A DNA stretch of 36,005 bases from Oscillospiraceae bacterium. GTDB taxonomy: Bacteria; Bacillota; Clostridia; Oscillospirales; UBA929. Shown one piece after another: positions 27,259 through 36,005 of the stretch (its first letter is position 1; every line of letters begins with the position of its first letter). The stretch spans positions 1-36,005 of the forward strand of contig WRMG01000010.1 in NCBI GenBank assembly GCA_009777255.1. Direction: 5' to 3'. The notes beneath the pieces were generated by a model, which saw only the letters and a list, made by a program, of their open reading frames with translations, made no database searches and was not told where the DNA came from. A program made the translations under genes and the position numbers.

Positions 27259-28854
27259 TTGAGGTACGCACAGTGGAGAACGCTTCCTGTAACGCAGAGC
27301 GGCTCGCTCGCCGCTTCTATTTTAGCCGCCCGGGGCATGACATGGAGCGACATATTGCCGCATGACCCGTTCGCGCTGCCCGACATGGAGAAGGCCGTCG
27401 AGAGGATAAAACGCGCCGTCGGGGCGGGCGAGAAAATAGCCGTTTACGGGGATTATGACGTGGACGGCGTTACGGCGACATGTATACTGACAGACTATCT
27501 GCGCTCGAAGGGCGCGGACTGCATCCACCATATCCCCGACAGGCGGGAGATGGGCTACGGGCTGCACACTTCGGCGCTGGAGCAGCTGAAGGCGCGGGGC
27601 GCCGCGCTGGCGGTCACGGTCGATGTGGGCGTTACGGCGTTTGAGGCGGCGGCGGCGGCGCGGGACATGGGGCTTGATTTGATAATAACCGACCACCATA
27701 CCTGCCGCGATACGCTGCCGGACGCGGTTGCGGTCGTGAACCCCAAGCGGGCGGACAGCGTTTATCCCTTTTCGGAGCTTGCGGGGGCGGGGGTGGCGTT
27801 TAAGCTGGTCTGCGCGCTGGAGGGCGAAAATGAGGGCATGAGATATGCCGGGCTTGCCGCGCTGGGGACCGTCGCCGATCTCGCGCCGCTTGTCGATGAG
27901 AACCGGTATATCACGCGGCGCGGGCTGGAAACACTGGGGAAGCATATTGGCATATCGCGGCTGCTGGCGCTGAGCGGCAGGGAGAACAAGCCCGTGACGG
28001 CGGACACCGTATCATTTTTTATAGCGCCGCTGCTGAACGCGGCGGGGCGCATGAGCTCGGCGGATACGGCGCTTGAGCTTTTGCAGACGGACGACACGGA
28101 GCGCGCGCGGTATCTGGCGGCGGCGCTTAATGATTTTAACGAGCGGCGCAAGGAGATTGAGAATGTTATGATGCGTCAGGCGCTGGAGATGTGCGGCGAC
28201 GGCGGCGGTACGGCGATCGTGCTGGCGCACGGGGACTGGCACCCTGGCATAACGGGCATAATGGCGTCGAAGCTGTTGGAGCGCTACAGGAAGCCCGTGT
28301 TTTTGATAACATACGACGGCGATAAGGCCAAGGGTACGGCGCGCTGTCCCAAGCATATGGATTTGACGGAGATGCTGGGCGGCTGCGGGGACACGCTGCT
28401 GGGGTTCGGAGGACACGCCGCCGCCGCCGGCTTCACGCTGGAAACGGCGCGCATAGAGGAGTTCGCGGAGGCCGCGCGGAACGCGGCGGCGTCGGCCGGG
28501 CAGCTGCCGCGCGAGGAAGCGCTGCTCATAGACGCGATAGTTTCGCCGTCCGAGATTAACCGGAGCAACGCCATGGAGATCGCGGCGCTGGGGCCGTTCG
28601 GCGCGGGGAACCCCGAGCCGGTGCTGCGGCTGGACCGCGCGTTGATCAGGCGGGTGATCCCGCTGAAGAACGGCAGGCATCTGCGGCTGGAGATAAGCGC
28701 CGGAGGCGTTAGCCGCAGCGTTGTGTGCTTCGGGTTTCAGGCTGACGGCTTTCCGTACAGGGTTGGCGATACGGTGGATCTGGCGTTTAAGCTGACGCTG
28801 AACGATTTCCGCGGGGAGACGAGCGCGCAGATGGAGCTTGCGGATATAAGATAA
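27259..28854 (+). CDS. recJ: Single-stranded-DNA-specific exonuclease RecJ
   Basis: VYGDYDVDGVTATCILTDYL, ITDHHTC, VVNPKR, FFIAPLLNAAGRM, GFGGHAAAAGFTL. TTG start with GGAGG upstream. Confidence 0.95.
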   Translation: MRYAQWRTLPVTQSGSLAASILAARGMTWSDILPHDPFALPDMEKAVERIKRAVGAGEKIAVYGDYDVDGVTATCILTDYLRSKGADCIHHIPDRREMGYGLHTSALEQLKARGAALAVTVDVGVTAFEAAAAARDMGLDLIITDHHTCRDTLPDAVAVVNPKRADSVYPFSELAGAGVAFKLVCALEGENEGMRYAGLAALGTVADLAPLVDENRYITRRGLETLGKHIGISRLLALSGRENKPVTADTVSFFIAPLLNAAGRMSSADTALELLQTDDTERARYLAAALNDFNERRKEIENVMMRQALEMCGDGGGTAIVLAHGDWHPGITGIMASKLLERYRKPVFLITYDGDKAKGTARCPKHMDLTEMLGGCGDTLLGFGGHAAAAGFTLETARIEEFAEAARNAAASAGQLPREEALLIDAIVSPSEINRSNAMEIAALGPFGAGNPEPVLRLDRALIRRVIPLKNGRHLRLEISAGGVSRSVVCFGFQADGFPYRVGDTVDLAFKLTLNDFRGETSAQMELADIR

Positions 28855-28872
28855 AAGGGGGGTGTACACTCA

Positions 28873-31080
28873 ATGCCGGTAAATTATACGACGGGCAATG
28901 CCGAAACGGACAGGAAGCTGTTTGAGCGCTATGACGCGCTTGTCGAGGGCATCCGCGCTTATGCCCCGAATTTTGACGAGGAGCGGCTGGACGCGGCGTT
29001 TGAGTTTGCCGCAAAGGCGCATGCCTCCACGCTCCGCAAGGACGGCAGCCCGTATATAACGCATCCGCTTGAGGTGGCGATAATACTTACGGATATGTCG
29101 ATGGATCTGGATACGATTATCGCGGCGCTTCTGCACGACGTTCTGGAGGATACGGGGTATACCTATAAGGATATAGTGTCGGCGTTCGGAGAGACTGTGG
29201 CGAGGATGATCGACGGCGTTACCAAGCTGACAAGGATCACCTCCTACAGCAAAGAAGAAGAACAGATGGAAAATCTGCGCAAGATGTTTATGGCGATGGC
29301 AAAGGATATACGCGTATTGTTTATAAAAATCTGCGACAGGCTTCATAATATGCGGACTATCGAGTATCACACCGAGCGGAAGCGCCGCGAGAAGTCGCTG
29401 GAGACGATGCAGGTTTACGCGCCGCTGGCGCACAGGCTCGGTATGTCGAAGCTGAAAACGGAGCTTGAGGATTTGGCGCTGAGATGTCTTGACCCGATCG
29501 CGTATAAGGAGATCACCGACGAGCTGGATGTGCGCGTCGGGCACAACGACGATTTCCTGCTGGCAGTCAGCGCGGTGATAGCGACGCGGGTGGGGGATTC
29601 AGGGATCGACGCGCATATCGACAGCCGCATAAAGCAGATTTACAGCATCTATAAGAAAATGTTCAGCCAGCACAAGGCCATATTCGAGATATACGACCTC
29701 TATGCCGTGCGCGTTATCGTCAAGGATACGGTGGACTGCTTTACCGTGCTGGGGCTGGTGCATGAGCTGTATCACCCGATGCCCGGGCGCTTTAAGGACT
29801 ATATCAGCACGCCCAAGCCGAATATGTACCAGTCGCTGCACACCACCGTCATAGGGCGCGAGGGCATACCGTTCGAGATACAGATACGCACATGGGATAT
29901 GCACCATGTCGCCGAGTACGGGATCGCCGCGCACTGGAAATATAAAGACGGCGTGAAGGAGTTCTCGATGGACGAGCGGCTTAACTGGGTGCGGCTGCTT
30001 TTGGAGTCGCAGCAGGACGCCGACGCCGAGGAGTTTATCAAGAACCTGCGCGTCGAGATGTTTGTTGACGAGGTGTTTGTATTCACGCCCAAGGGCGACG
30101 TGATAAATCTGCCCGCCGGCGCGAACCCCATTGATTTCGCATATGCCATACACTCCGCCGTGGGCAACCGCATGACCGGCGCGAAGGTGAACGGGCGCAT
30201 TGTGGCGCTGGATTATCAGCTGCAAAACGGCGATATAGTGGAGGTGCTGTCGCAGAACAGCCACGGCCCCACGCGCGACTGGCTGAAAATGGTGAAAACC
30301 AGCGAGGCGCGAAGCAAGATAAAGCAGTGGTTCAAGCGCGAAAAGCGCGAGGAGAATGTCCAGCAGGGCAAAATCGAGTTTGAGGCCGAGCTGAAGCGCA
30401 GCGGCATCTCCGCCGCTCTGCTGGGGCAGGAGGACATAAAGCAGCAGCTTTTAAGGAAGCTGTCGTTCGCCACGCTCGACGATCTCTACGGCGCGATAGG
30501 ATACGGGGGCATAACGGCGCTGCGGGCGGTGAACCGCATAAACGACGAGCTTATACGCATGAACCGTATACAGTCTGAAAAGAACATCGTCGAGCGCGTT
30601 ATAAGCAACATAAAGCACCACCAGCCCAACTCCTCCGGCGTTATAATCGAGGGGCTGGACAACTGCCTTATCAAATTCGCGCGGTGCTGCGCGCCCGTGC
30701 CGGGCGACGGTATAACCGGCTTTGTCACCAAGGGGTACGGCGTTTCCATACACAGGGAGGATTGCTCAAACGCCGCCGAGGTCAAGGAGAAGGACAGGGG
30801 GCGCTGGGTGCGCGCCGAATGGGCAAACGACGAGAAAAGCACGTATAGCTCGGGGCTGCGTATCACCTGCAAGGACAGGGACGGGCTCGCCATAGACGTC
30901 GCCACGGCGGTCGCTGGGCTGAAAATACCGCTGCCGAGCTTCAGCGCGAAGGTGACGGACGACGGTGAGGGGCTGATAACGCTTGTGGCAAGGGTGCATG
31001 ACCGGACGGAGCTTAACGAGCTTATCAACAGAATACGGCGCATAAACAGTGTGCAGGAGGTTATGAGGCATGGTAATTGA
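28873..31080 (+). CDS. relA: RelA/SpoT family (p)ppGpp synthetase/hydrolase (Rel)
   Basis: HD domain YITHPLEVA..AALLHDVLEDT; synthetase EIYDLYAVRVIV..GRFKDYISTPKPNMYQSLHTTV; TGS VFTPKGDVINLPAGANPIDFAYAIHS; C-terminal ACT. Confidence 0.97.
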   Translation: MPVNYTTGNAETDRKLFERYDALVEGIRAYAPNFDEERLDAAFEFAAKAHASTLRKDGSPYITHPLEVAIILTDMSMDLDTIIAALLHDVLEDTGYTYKDIVSAFGETVARMIDGVTKLTRITSYSKEEEQMENLRKMFMAMAKDIRVLFIKICDRLHNMRTIEYHTERKRREKSLETMQVYAPLAHRLGMSKLKTELEDLALRCLDPIAYKEITDELDVRVGHNDDFLLAVSAVIATRVGDSGIDAHIDSRIKQIYSIYKKMFSQHKAIFEIYDLYAVRVIVKDTVDCFTVLGLVHELYHPMPGRFKDYISTPKPNMYQSLHTTVIGREGIPFEIQIRTWDMHHVAEYGIAAHWKYKDGVKEFSMDERLNWVRLLLESQQDADAEEFIKNLRVEMFVDEVFVFTPKGDVINLPAGANPIDFAYAIHSAVGNRMTGAKVNGRIVALDYQLQNGDIVEVLSQNSHGPTRDWLKMVKTSEARSKIKQWFKREKREENVQQGKIEFEAELKRSGISAALLGQEDIKQQLLRKLSFATLDDLYGAIGYGGITALRAVNRINDELIRMNRIQSEKNIVERVISNIKHHQPNSSGVIIEGLDNCLIKFARCCAPVPGDGITGFVTKGYGVSIHREDCSNAAEVKEKDRGRWVRAEWANDEKSTYSSGLRITCKDRDGLAIDVATAVAGLKIPLPSFSAKVTDDGEGLITLVARVHDRTELNELINRIRRINSVQEVMRHGN

Positions 31081-31693
31081 CACGGTTGTTTTGGGACTAA
31101 TTAAAACTAATTGTTATATTGTGTCGGATGATAACGGAGAGTCATGTGTCATAATCGACCCGGGCAGCCATCCTGATCAGATAATAAACCGGCTGCGCGA
31201 GCGCGGGCTTACGCCGGAGTATGTTTTTATCACGCACGGGCATTTCGACCATTTTACGGCCGTGCCGGAGCTGCGCGACGAATATGACTTCAAGCTCGTT
31301 ATACATGAGCTGGACACGCCGTGCTTTACGGAGTATATACGCTCGCACTATCGGGGAAAGCGGCATGTGGAGGCCGACGTCACCGTAAAGGACGGCGATG
31401 TAATAACGCTTGACGGGCTGGAGTTTACGTGGCTGCACACGCCGGGGCATAATCTGGGCTCGTGCGTTATCCAATGCGGCGACGCGCTGTTCACGGGCGA
31501 CACGCTGTTTTATGAGGAGTGCGGGCGCTGCGACCTGTTCGGCGGCAGCTATCCGAATATGCTGAAGTCGCTGAGACGGCTGGCGGATCTGGACGGCAAC
31601 TTCAAGGTGCTGCCCGGGCACGGGCAGGCGTCGGCGCTTGACCACGAGCGCGCGTATAACCAATACATGCGCGAAAGCATGGAAGATGGATAG
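31070..31693 (+). CDS. MBL-fold metallo-hydrolase (glyoxalase II-like)
   Basis: TNCYIVSDDNGESCVIIDPG, FITHGHFDHFTAV, HTPGHNLGSCVI, FTGDTLF, VLPGHGQ. Confidence 0.93.
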   Translation: MVIDTVVLGLIKTNCYIVSDDNGESCVIIDPGSHPDQIINRLRERGLTPEYVFITHGHFDHFTAVPELRDEYDFKLVIHELDTPCFTEYIRSHYRGKRHVEADVTVKDGDVITLDGLEFTWLHTPGHNLGSCVIQCGDALFTGDTLFYEECGRCDLFGGSYPNMLKSLRRLADLDGNFKVLPGHGQASALDHERAYNQYMRESMEDG

Positions 31694-32915
31694 CACAGGG
31701 TTCGGGGGCGGCGCCCCCGCGTTGCCCGGCAGAGCGCCTGCCTGGGGATGGCTTACTGGCATACGGCCGGCGAAGCTGATGACTGCGCTGCTGAACGGCG
31801 GGCTTGACGGCGAAGAGGCGCAGGAGGAGATGCGGCGGCTGTACGGGGTGTCGCCGGAGCGGGCTGAGCTTTGCCTCGCGGTCGCAAAAGCGGGGCTGAG
31901 GGTAAAGCTCGGGCCGGAGGATACGGCGATATATATCGGCGTGCCGTTCTGTCCGACGCGCTGCGCTTACTGCTCGTTTGTCAGCGCGGCGGCGGGCCGG
32001 TCGGGGAAGTATATGGAGCCGTTTGTAAGCGCGCTGGAGTATGAGCTGGAGCAAACGGCACAGACTATAAAAACACTGGGGCTCAGGGTAAAGGCGGTCT
32101 ATATCGGCGGTGGCACGCCCACGGCGCTGCCGCTTGAGCTGTTTAAGCGTATGCTGGGCGCGGTCGGACGGCATATACCGTTCGGGGACGTCGAAGAGTA
32201 TACCATAGAGGCGGGTCGCGCCGACACCATTACGCCGGAGAATACCGCCGTCATGAGGGAGTACGGCGCGGACCGGATAAGCGTCAACCCGCAGAGCATG
32301 AACGAAAAGACGCTGGAGCTCATAGGGCGTCGTCACGGTGTCGGGGAGGTTTACAGGGCGTTTGAGCTGACCAAGGGGTTCGGGGCGGTCAACATGGACG
32401 TTATAGCCGGTTTGCCGGGCGAAAACGCGGGGGATTTCGAGCAAACTTTGTCAAGCGTTATTGCTTTACAGCCGGAGAATATAACTGTACACACGCTCTC
32501 GCGCAAGCGGGGTTCGGACATGTCGGGGGACTCCGCGCCGCCGGAGGAGCATGTGTCCGAGATGATAGAGCATAGCCTTAAAGCCTTGCCGCGGGCGGGT
32601 TACGGGCCGTATTACCTGTACCGGCAGAAGTTTATGGCGGGGGATTTCGAGAACATCGGATGGAGCGCGGACGGGCATGACTGCCTGTACAATATAATCA
32701 TGATGGAGGAGAAGGTCAGCGTCCTCGCGCTGGGCGGCGGAGGTGTAACGCGGCTGGTGCATCCCGATACGCGCTTTATAGACAGGGCATATAACCAGAA
32801 ATACGCGTCGGAATATAATAACTCACAGGCAAAAATTGACAAAAAACAACAGTTTGTAATCAGTTTTTACCAATCCGACGGCACACAAAGGAAGAGAGGA
32901 TTTTATTGGCCATGA
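31686..32915 (+). CDS. hemZ: HemZ-type oxygen-independent coproporphyrinogen dehydrogenase-like radical SAM protein
   Basis: IYIGVPFCPTRCAYCSF (CxxxCxxC), VYIGGGTPTAL, EYTIEAGRADTI, RISVNPQSM, MDVIAGLPGE. ATG 31686 preferred over TTG 31638. Confidence 0.88.
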   Translation: MDSTGFGGGAPALPGRAPAWGWLTGIRPAKLMTALLNGGLDGEEAQEEMRRLYGVSPERAELCLAVAKAGLRVKLGPEDTAIYIGVPFCPTRCAYCSFVSAAAGRSGKYMEPFVSALEYELEQTAQTIKTLGLRVKAVYIGGGTPTALPLELFKRMLGAVGRHIPFGDVEEYTIEAGRADTITPENTAVMREYGADRISVNPQSMNEKTLELIGRRHGVGEVYRAFELTKGFGAVNMDVIAGLPGENAGDFEQTLSSVIALQPENITVHTLSRKRGSDMSGDSAPPEEHVSEMIEHSLKALPRAGYGPYYLYRQKFMAGDFENIGWSADGHDCLYNIIMMEEKVSVLALGGGGVTRLVHPDTRFIDRAYNQKYASEYNNSQAKIDKKQQFVISFYQSDGTQRKRGFYWP

Positions 32916-33829
32916 AATTTACATTGGAGAGCATAACCGAATACAGCCGGAACCCCGCCGAATTTGCCGCGGAGTGCGAGCGGCAGTATGAGAGCAAGGT
33001 GCTGTCTTGCGCGAAGGTGCTGGCGGACAGGGCGGAGAGCGTGCCGATAATCCTGCTGGCGGGGCCGTCGGGGTCGGGCAAGACGACGACGGCCATGAAG
33101 CTGAGGGAGTATATACTGGCAATGGACCACGACTGTCAGGTTGTTTCGATGGACGATTATTTCAGGACGGTGAATCTGGCGACGCATCCGCGCGACGCTA
33201 AGGGCGATATTGATTTCGAGTCGCCGCTGTGTCTTGACATACCGCTGTTTACAAAGCATATCGCGGAGCTGCGCAAGGGGAGAACCGTTAAGATACCGCA
33301 TTTTGACTTTCCGAACCAGCGCCGCCATCCCGATATGTCCACGGAGCTTTATATCCCCAAGGGCGGCATATGTATATTCGAGGGCATACACGCGCTGAAC
33401 CCCATGTTCTCGGAGGGGCTTGACGAATTTACGCAGAAGGTATACGTGAGCGCGCGCGCGAATATAAGGGATAACGGCGGGACGCTGTTCAAGGGGACAT
33501 GGGTGCGGCTCCTGCGGCGCATGATACGCGACAACAACTTCCGCGGCTGGGAGCCGGCGCGCACGATGGCGGCGTGGGGGTCGGTCCGCAACGGCGAAAA
33601 GAAGTATATCTCGCCGTATAAGGATCTGGCGGGGTTCCAGATAGACACCGAGATGCCGTATGAGCTGTGCATAATGCGCGGGACGGCGCTGCCGATGCTG
33701 GAGGAGGTGCCGGCGGGCATCGACCGCGAGCATGAGCTGAAACAGATATATCCCGCGCTGGAGAGGTTTCCCGGGATAAGCCTCGAGCTGCTGCCCGAGC
33801 GGTCGCTGCTGAGAGAATTTTTGGGGTGA
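32912..33829 (+). CDS. Uridine kinase-like nucleoside kinase
   Basis: Walker A ILLAGPSGSGKTTTAMKL; VVSMDDYF; DFESPLCLDIPLF; ICIFEGIHALNP. Confidence 0.88.
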   Translation: MKFTLESITEYSRNPAEFAAECERQYESKVLSCAKVLADRAESVPIILLAGPSGSGKTTTAMKLREYILAMDHDCQVVSMDDYFRTVNLATHPRDAKGDIDFESPLCLDIPLFTKHIAELRKGRTVKIPHFDFPNQRRHPDMSTELYIPKGGICIFEGIHALNPMFSEGLDEFTQKVYVSARANIRDNGGTLFKGTWVRLLRRMIRDNNFRGWEPARTMAAWGSVRNGEKKYISPYKDLAGFQIDTEMPYELCIMRGTALPMLEEVPAGIDREHELKQIYPALERFPGISLELLPERSLLREFLG

Positions 33830-33873
33830 GCTATAATGCCGGGGGCATTAAAATATAAAAGGAGGATATTGGC

Positions 33874-34197
33874 ATGAACTCATTTTTTGACGAGGTGGTA
33901 ATTAAGGTAAGGGAGGGCGCGGAGATCGCGGCCGACGTCGCGGAGCAGGCGGCGAAAAACGTCAAGGCGTCGGTGAAGAAATCTGTGGACATTTCGGCGC
34001 TTAACACAAAGATCAAAAGGCTGAAGCTCGAGATCAGCACGGAGTTTATGGAGATCGGGGAGCTGGTCTATCAGACGCACAAGGACCCCGACACCTCGGC
34101 CGAGGAGCTTCCCGACAGGGTCGAGCGTATCGACGGGCTGTACGCGGAGCTTGAGGAGGTAAAGGCGGAGCGCGACAGGAGGATGAGCGAGAGATGA
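33874..34197 (+). CDS. Small coiled-coil protein of unknown function
   Basis: GGAGG RBS; 107 aa, charged and helical; ATGA overlap with the downstream gene. Confidence 0.7.
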   Translation: MNSFFDEVVIKVREGAEIAADVAEQAAKNVKASVKKSVDISALNTKIKRLKLEISTEFMEIGELVYQTHKDPDTSAEELPDRVERIDGLYAELEEVKAERDRRMSER

Positions 34198-35012
34198 CCT
34201 TTGATATGTACAAGGAGGCCGCCGACGCCATCGCCGCGAAAATCGGCGGGTTCAAGCCGGAGATAGCGCTTGTTTTGGGCTCGGGGCTTGGGTTCCTCGG
34301 GGACGAGTGTGAAAACGCGGCCGCCGTGCCATACGGCGATGTGCCGCACATGAAGTCGTCCACGGCGCCCGGGCACAAGGGGCAGTTCGTGTTCGGGACG
34401 CTGTCCGGCAAACGCGTGGCTGTGATGCAGGGGCGCGTGCATACCTATGAGGGCTACGGCTTTGAGGATGTGACGTTCGCGGTTAGGGTGCTAAGGCTTT
34501 TGGGCGCGGACAAGCTCATTGTGACGAACGCCTGCGGGGGCGTGAACCTCGACTTTGCGGTCGGCGACATTATGGTGATAAACGACCACATCAAGCTGAC
34601 CGGGCAGTGCCCGCTGACGGGGCCGAATATCCCCGAGTTCGGCACGCGGTTCCCCGATATGTCAAAGACGTATACGCCCGCGCTGCGCGAGCTGGCGCGC
34701 GGGGCGGCGGCGAAGCTGGGGCAGAAGCTGCGCGAGGGCGTTTATATGTTCTTCACCGGCCCGCAGTACGAAACGCCGGCGGAGATACGCGCGGCGCGCG
34801 TTCTGGGCGCCGATACGGTCGGCATGTCCACCGTGCCGGAGGTCATAGCGGCGCGGCACGCGGGCATGGAGATACTGGGCTTTTCGCTCATCTCGAATAT
34901 GGCGGCGGGCGTTCTGGATCAGCCGCTTGACGAGCAAGAGGTGCTGGACGCGGCGGCGATGTGCCGCGGCAGGTTCTCGGCGCTGATATTAAAATGCTTG
35001 GAGGATATGTAG
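34194..35012 (+). CDS. punA: Purine nucleoside phosphorylase (PNP class I)
   Basis: LVLGSGLGFLGDE, STAPGHKGQFVFG, MQGRVHTYEGY, VTNACGGVN, FTGPQYETPAEIR, GMSTVPEVIAARHAGM. Confidence 0.95.
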   Translation: MTFDMYKEAADAIAAKIGGFKPEIALVLGSGLGFLGDECENAAAVPYGDVPHMKSSTAPGHKGQFVFGTLSGKRVAVMQGRVHTYEGYGFEDVTFAVRVLRLLGADKLIVTNACGGVNLDFAVGDIMVINDHIKLTGQCPLTGPNIPEFGTRFPDMSKTYTPALRELARGAAAKLGQKLREGVYMFFTGPQYETPAEIRAARVLGADTVGMSTVPEVIAARHAGMEILGFSLISNMAAGVLDQPLDEQEVLDAAAMCRGRFSALILKCLEDM

Positions 35013-35015
35013 GCC

Positions 35016-36005
35016 ATGCTTGACTTTCTGTTTTCGGGCATTGAAACGCTTGACGGGCGCGCCTTTGTCGGCGTGAGGGACGGCAGGATAGCGTATGCCG
35101 GAGCGGAAAAGCCCGCGGAGGACGCGAAGCATATCTATGACGGCAAAAACAAGCTGCTGCTGCCGGGGATCGTCAACGCGCACACGCATATACCGATGAC
35201 GGCGTTTCGCGGCTGGGGCGACGGGCATGACTTGCAGACATGGCTGTTTGACTACATATTCCCCTATGAGGACAAGCTGGACGGCAGGGCCGCCGCGATT
35301 TGCGCGTCGCTTGGGCTGGCCGAGGCGATAGCCTCCGGCACGACGGCTGTTATGGACATGTATTTCCTTTACGGCGCCGTTGTGCCCGCCGTGGCGGAGA
35401 GCGGCATAAACGCAAACCTCTCGCGCGCCTGTCAGGCGTTCGGCGGTGACTATGACTTCGACACGGACCGTATGGTTCTGGAGATGAAAGAGGTCGTCCG
35501 CGACTGGCACGGCCATGACGGCGGGCGCATTAAAATCGACGCGTCGATACACGCGGAGTATACCTCGAACGAGCGGCTGTGGCGCCCGATAGCGGCGTAT
35601 GCCGCCGATAACGGGCTGGGGATGCACGTCCACATCAGCGAAACGCGCCGCGAGCATGAGGAGTGCAGGCAGCGGCACGGAAAGACGCCGACGGAGCTGT
35701 TCGCGGAGATGGGCGTGTTCGGCACACGGACGGTCGCGGCGCACTGCGTGTGGGCGGTGGACGGCGACATGGAGATTATGGCAAGGCTGGGCGTTTCGGC
35801 CGTGCATAATCCGGTGTCAAACCTCAAGCTGGCGAGCGGCGTGGCGAGAGTGCCGGACATGCTGAAGGCGGGGGTCAACGTCGCGCTCGGCACCGACGGC
35901 GTGTCGTCGAACGACAGCATGGATATGTTCGAGGAGATAAAGCTGGCGTCGATACTGCACAAGGGCGTTTCGCTTAATCCGGCGGTGCTGGGCACGCGCG
36001 ACGCG
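35016..36005 (+). CDS. Amidohydrolase, MTA/SAH deaminase-chlorohydrolase type, 3' partial
   Basis: Open frame to the window end, absent from the supplied ORF track: MLDFLFSGIETLDGRAFVGVRDGRIAYAG..LLLPGIVNAHTHIPMTAFRG..MHVHISET..AAHCVWAV..LGTDGVSSNDSMDMF. Confidence 0.92.
   Translation, partial: MLDFLFSGIETLDGRAFVGVRDGRIAYAGAEKPAEDAKHIYDGKNKLLLPGIVNAHTHIPMTAFRGWGDGHDLQTWLFDYIFPYEDKLDGRAAAICASLGLAEAIASGTTAVMDMYFLYGAVVPAVAESGINANLSRACQAFGGDYDFDTDRMVLEMKEVVRDWHGHDGGRIKIDASIHAEYTSNERLWRPIAAYAADNGLGMHVHISETRREHEECRQRHGKTPTELFAEMGVFGTRTVAAHCVWAVDGDMEIMARLGVSAVHNPVSNLKLASGVARVPDMLKAGVNVALGTDGVSSNDSMDMFEEIKLASILHKGVSLNPAVLGTRDA

Noticed and set aside
31081-31130. AT-rich stretch at the start of the MBL-hydrolase gene as a foreign insertion
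   Set aside because: Too short, and it encodes the expected N-terminus (VLGLIKTNCYIV) of the family.
1-36005. Prophage, secretion, toxin-antitoxin or defence island
   Set aside because: Genes are nearly all housekeeping; no integrase, phage structural, TA or restriction/CRISPR signatures were recognised. The only mobile-related gene is the RAYT.

Overview
A 36 kb window of high-GC, densely packed, mostly plus-strand bacterial chromosome. Gene content suggests an uncultured Clostridia/Oscillospiraceae-like Firmicute (inference). It encodes, in order: a partial InlB-type (Listeria-Bacteroides) repeat surface protein; a NarL-type histidine kinase/response regulator pair; RmuC; a GHL10-glycosidase-like plus Amidase_3 fusion; RecG; a GtrA-like protein; a minus-strand UgpC/MsmX-type sugar ABC ATPase; a DUF3048 lipoprotein; a D-lyxose isomerase-like protein; MutS-MutL-MiaA-Hfq; a HlyD-like membrane protein; YggS; SepF; DivIVA; IleS; a REP-associated tyrosine transposase (RAYT); LspA; an RluD-like pseudouridine synthase; RecJ; Rel/RelA-SpoT; an MBL-fold hydrolase; HemZ; a uridine kinase-like protein; a small coiled-coil protein; purine nucleoside phosphorylase; and an amidohydrolase cut by the window edge. 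The most interesting layer is a set of short palindromic repeats. One family starting GTAGGG(G)CG occurs as an inverted pair inside the RAYT coding sequence, supplies the recG stop codon, and appears in frame twice in the MutL linker. A second hairpin family is shared between the MutL linker and the hfq leader. A perfect parS-like palindrome (TGTTTCACGTGAAACA) lies between rluD and recJ. No tRNA, rRNA or CRISPR array was recognised. All calls are from reading the sequence; no database search was run.
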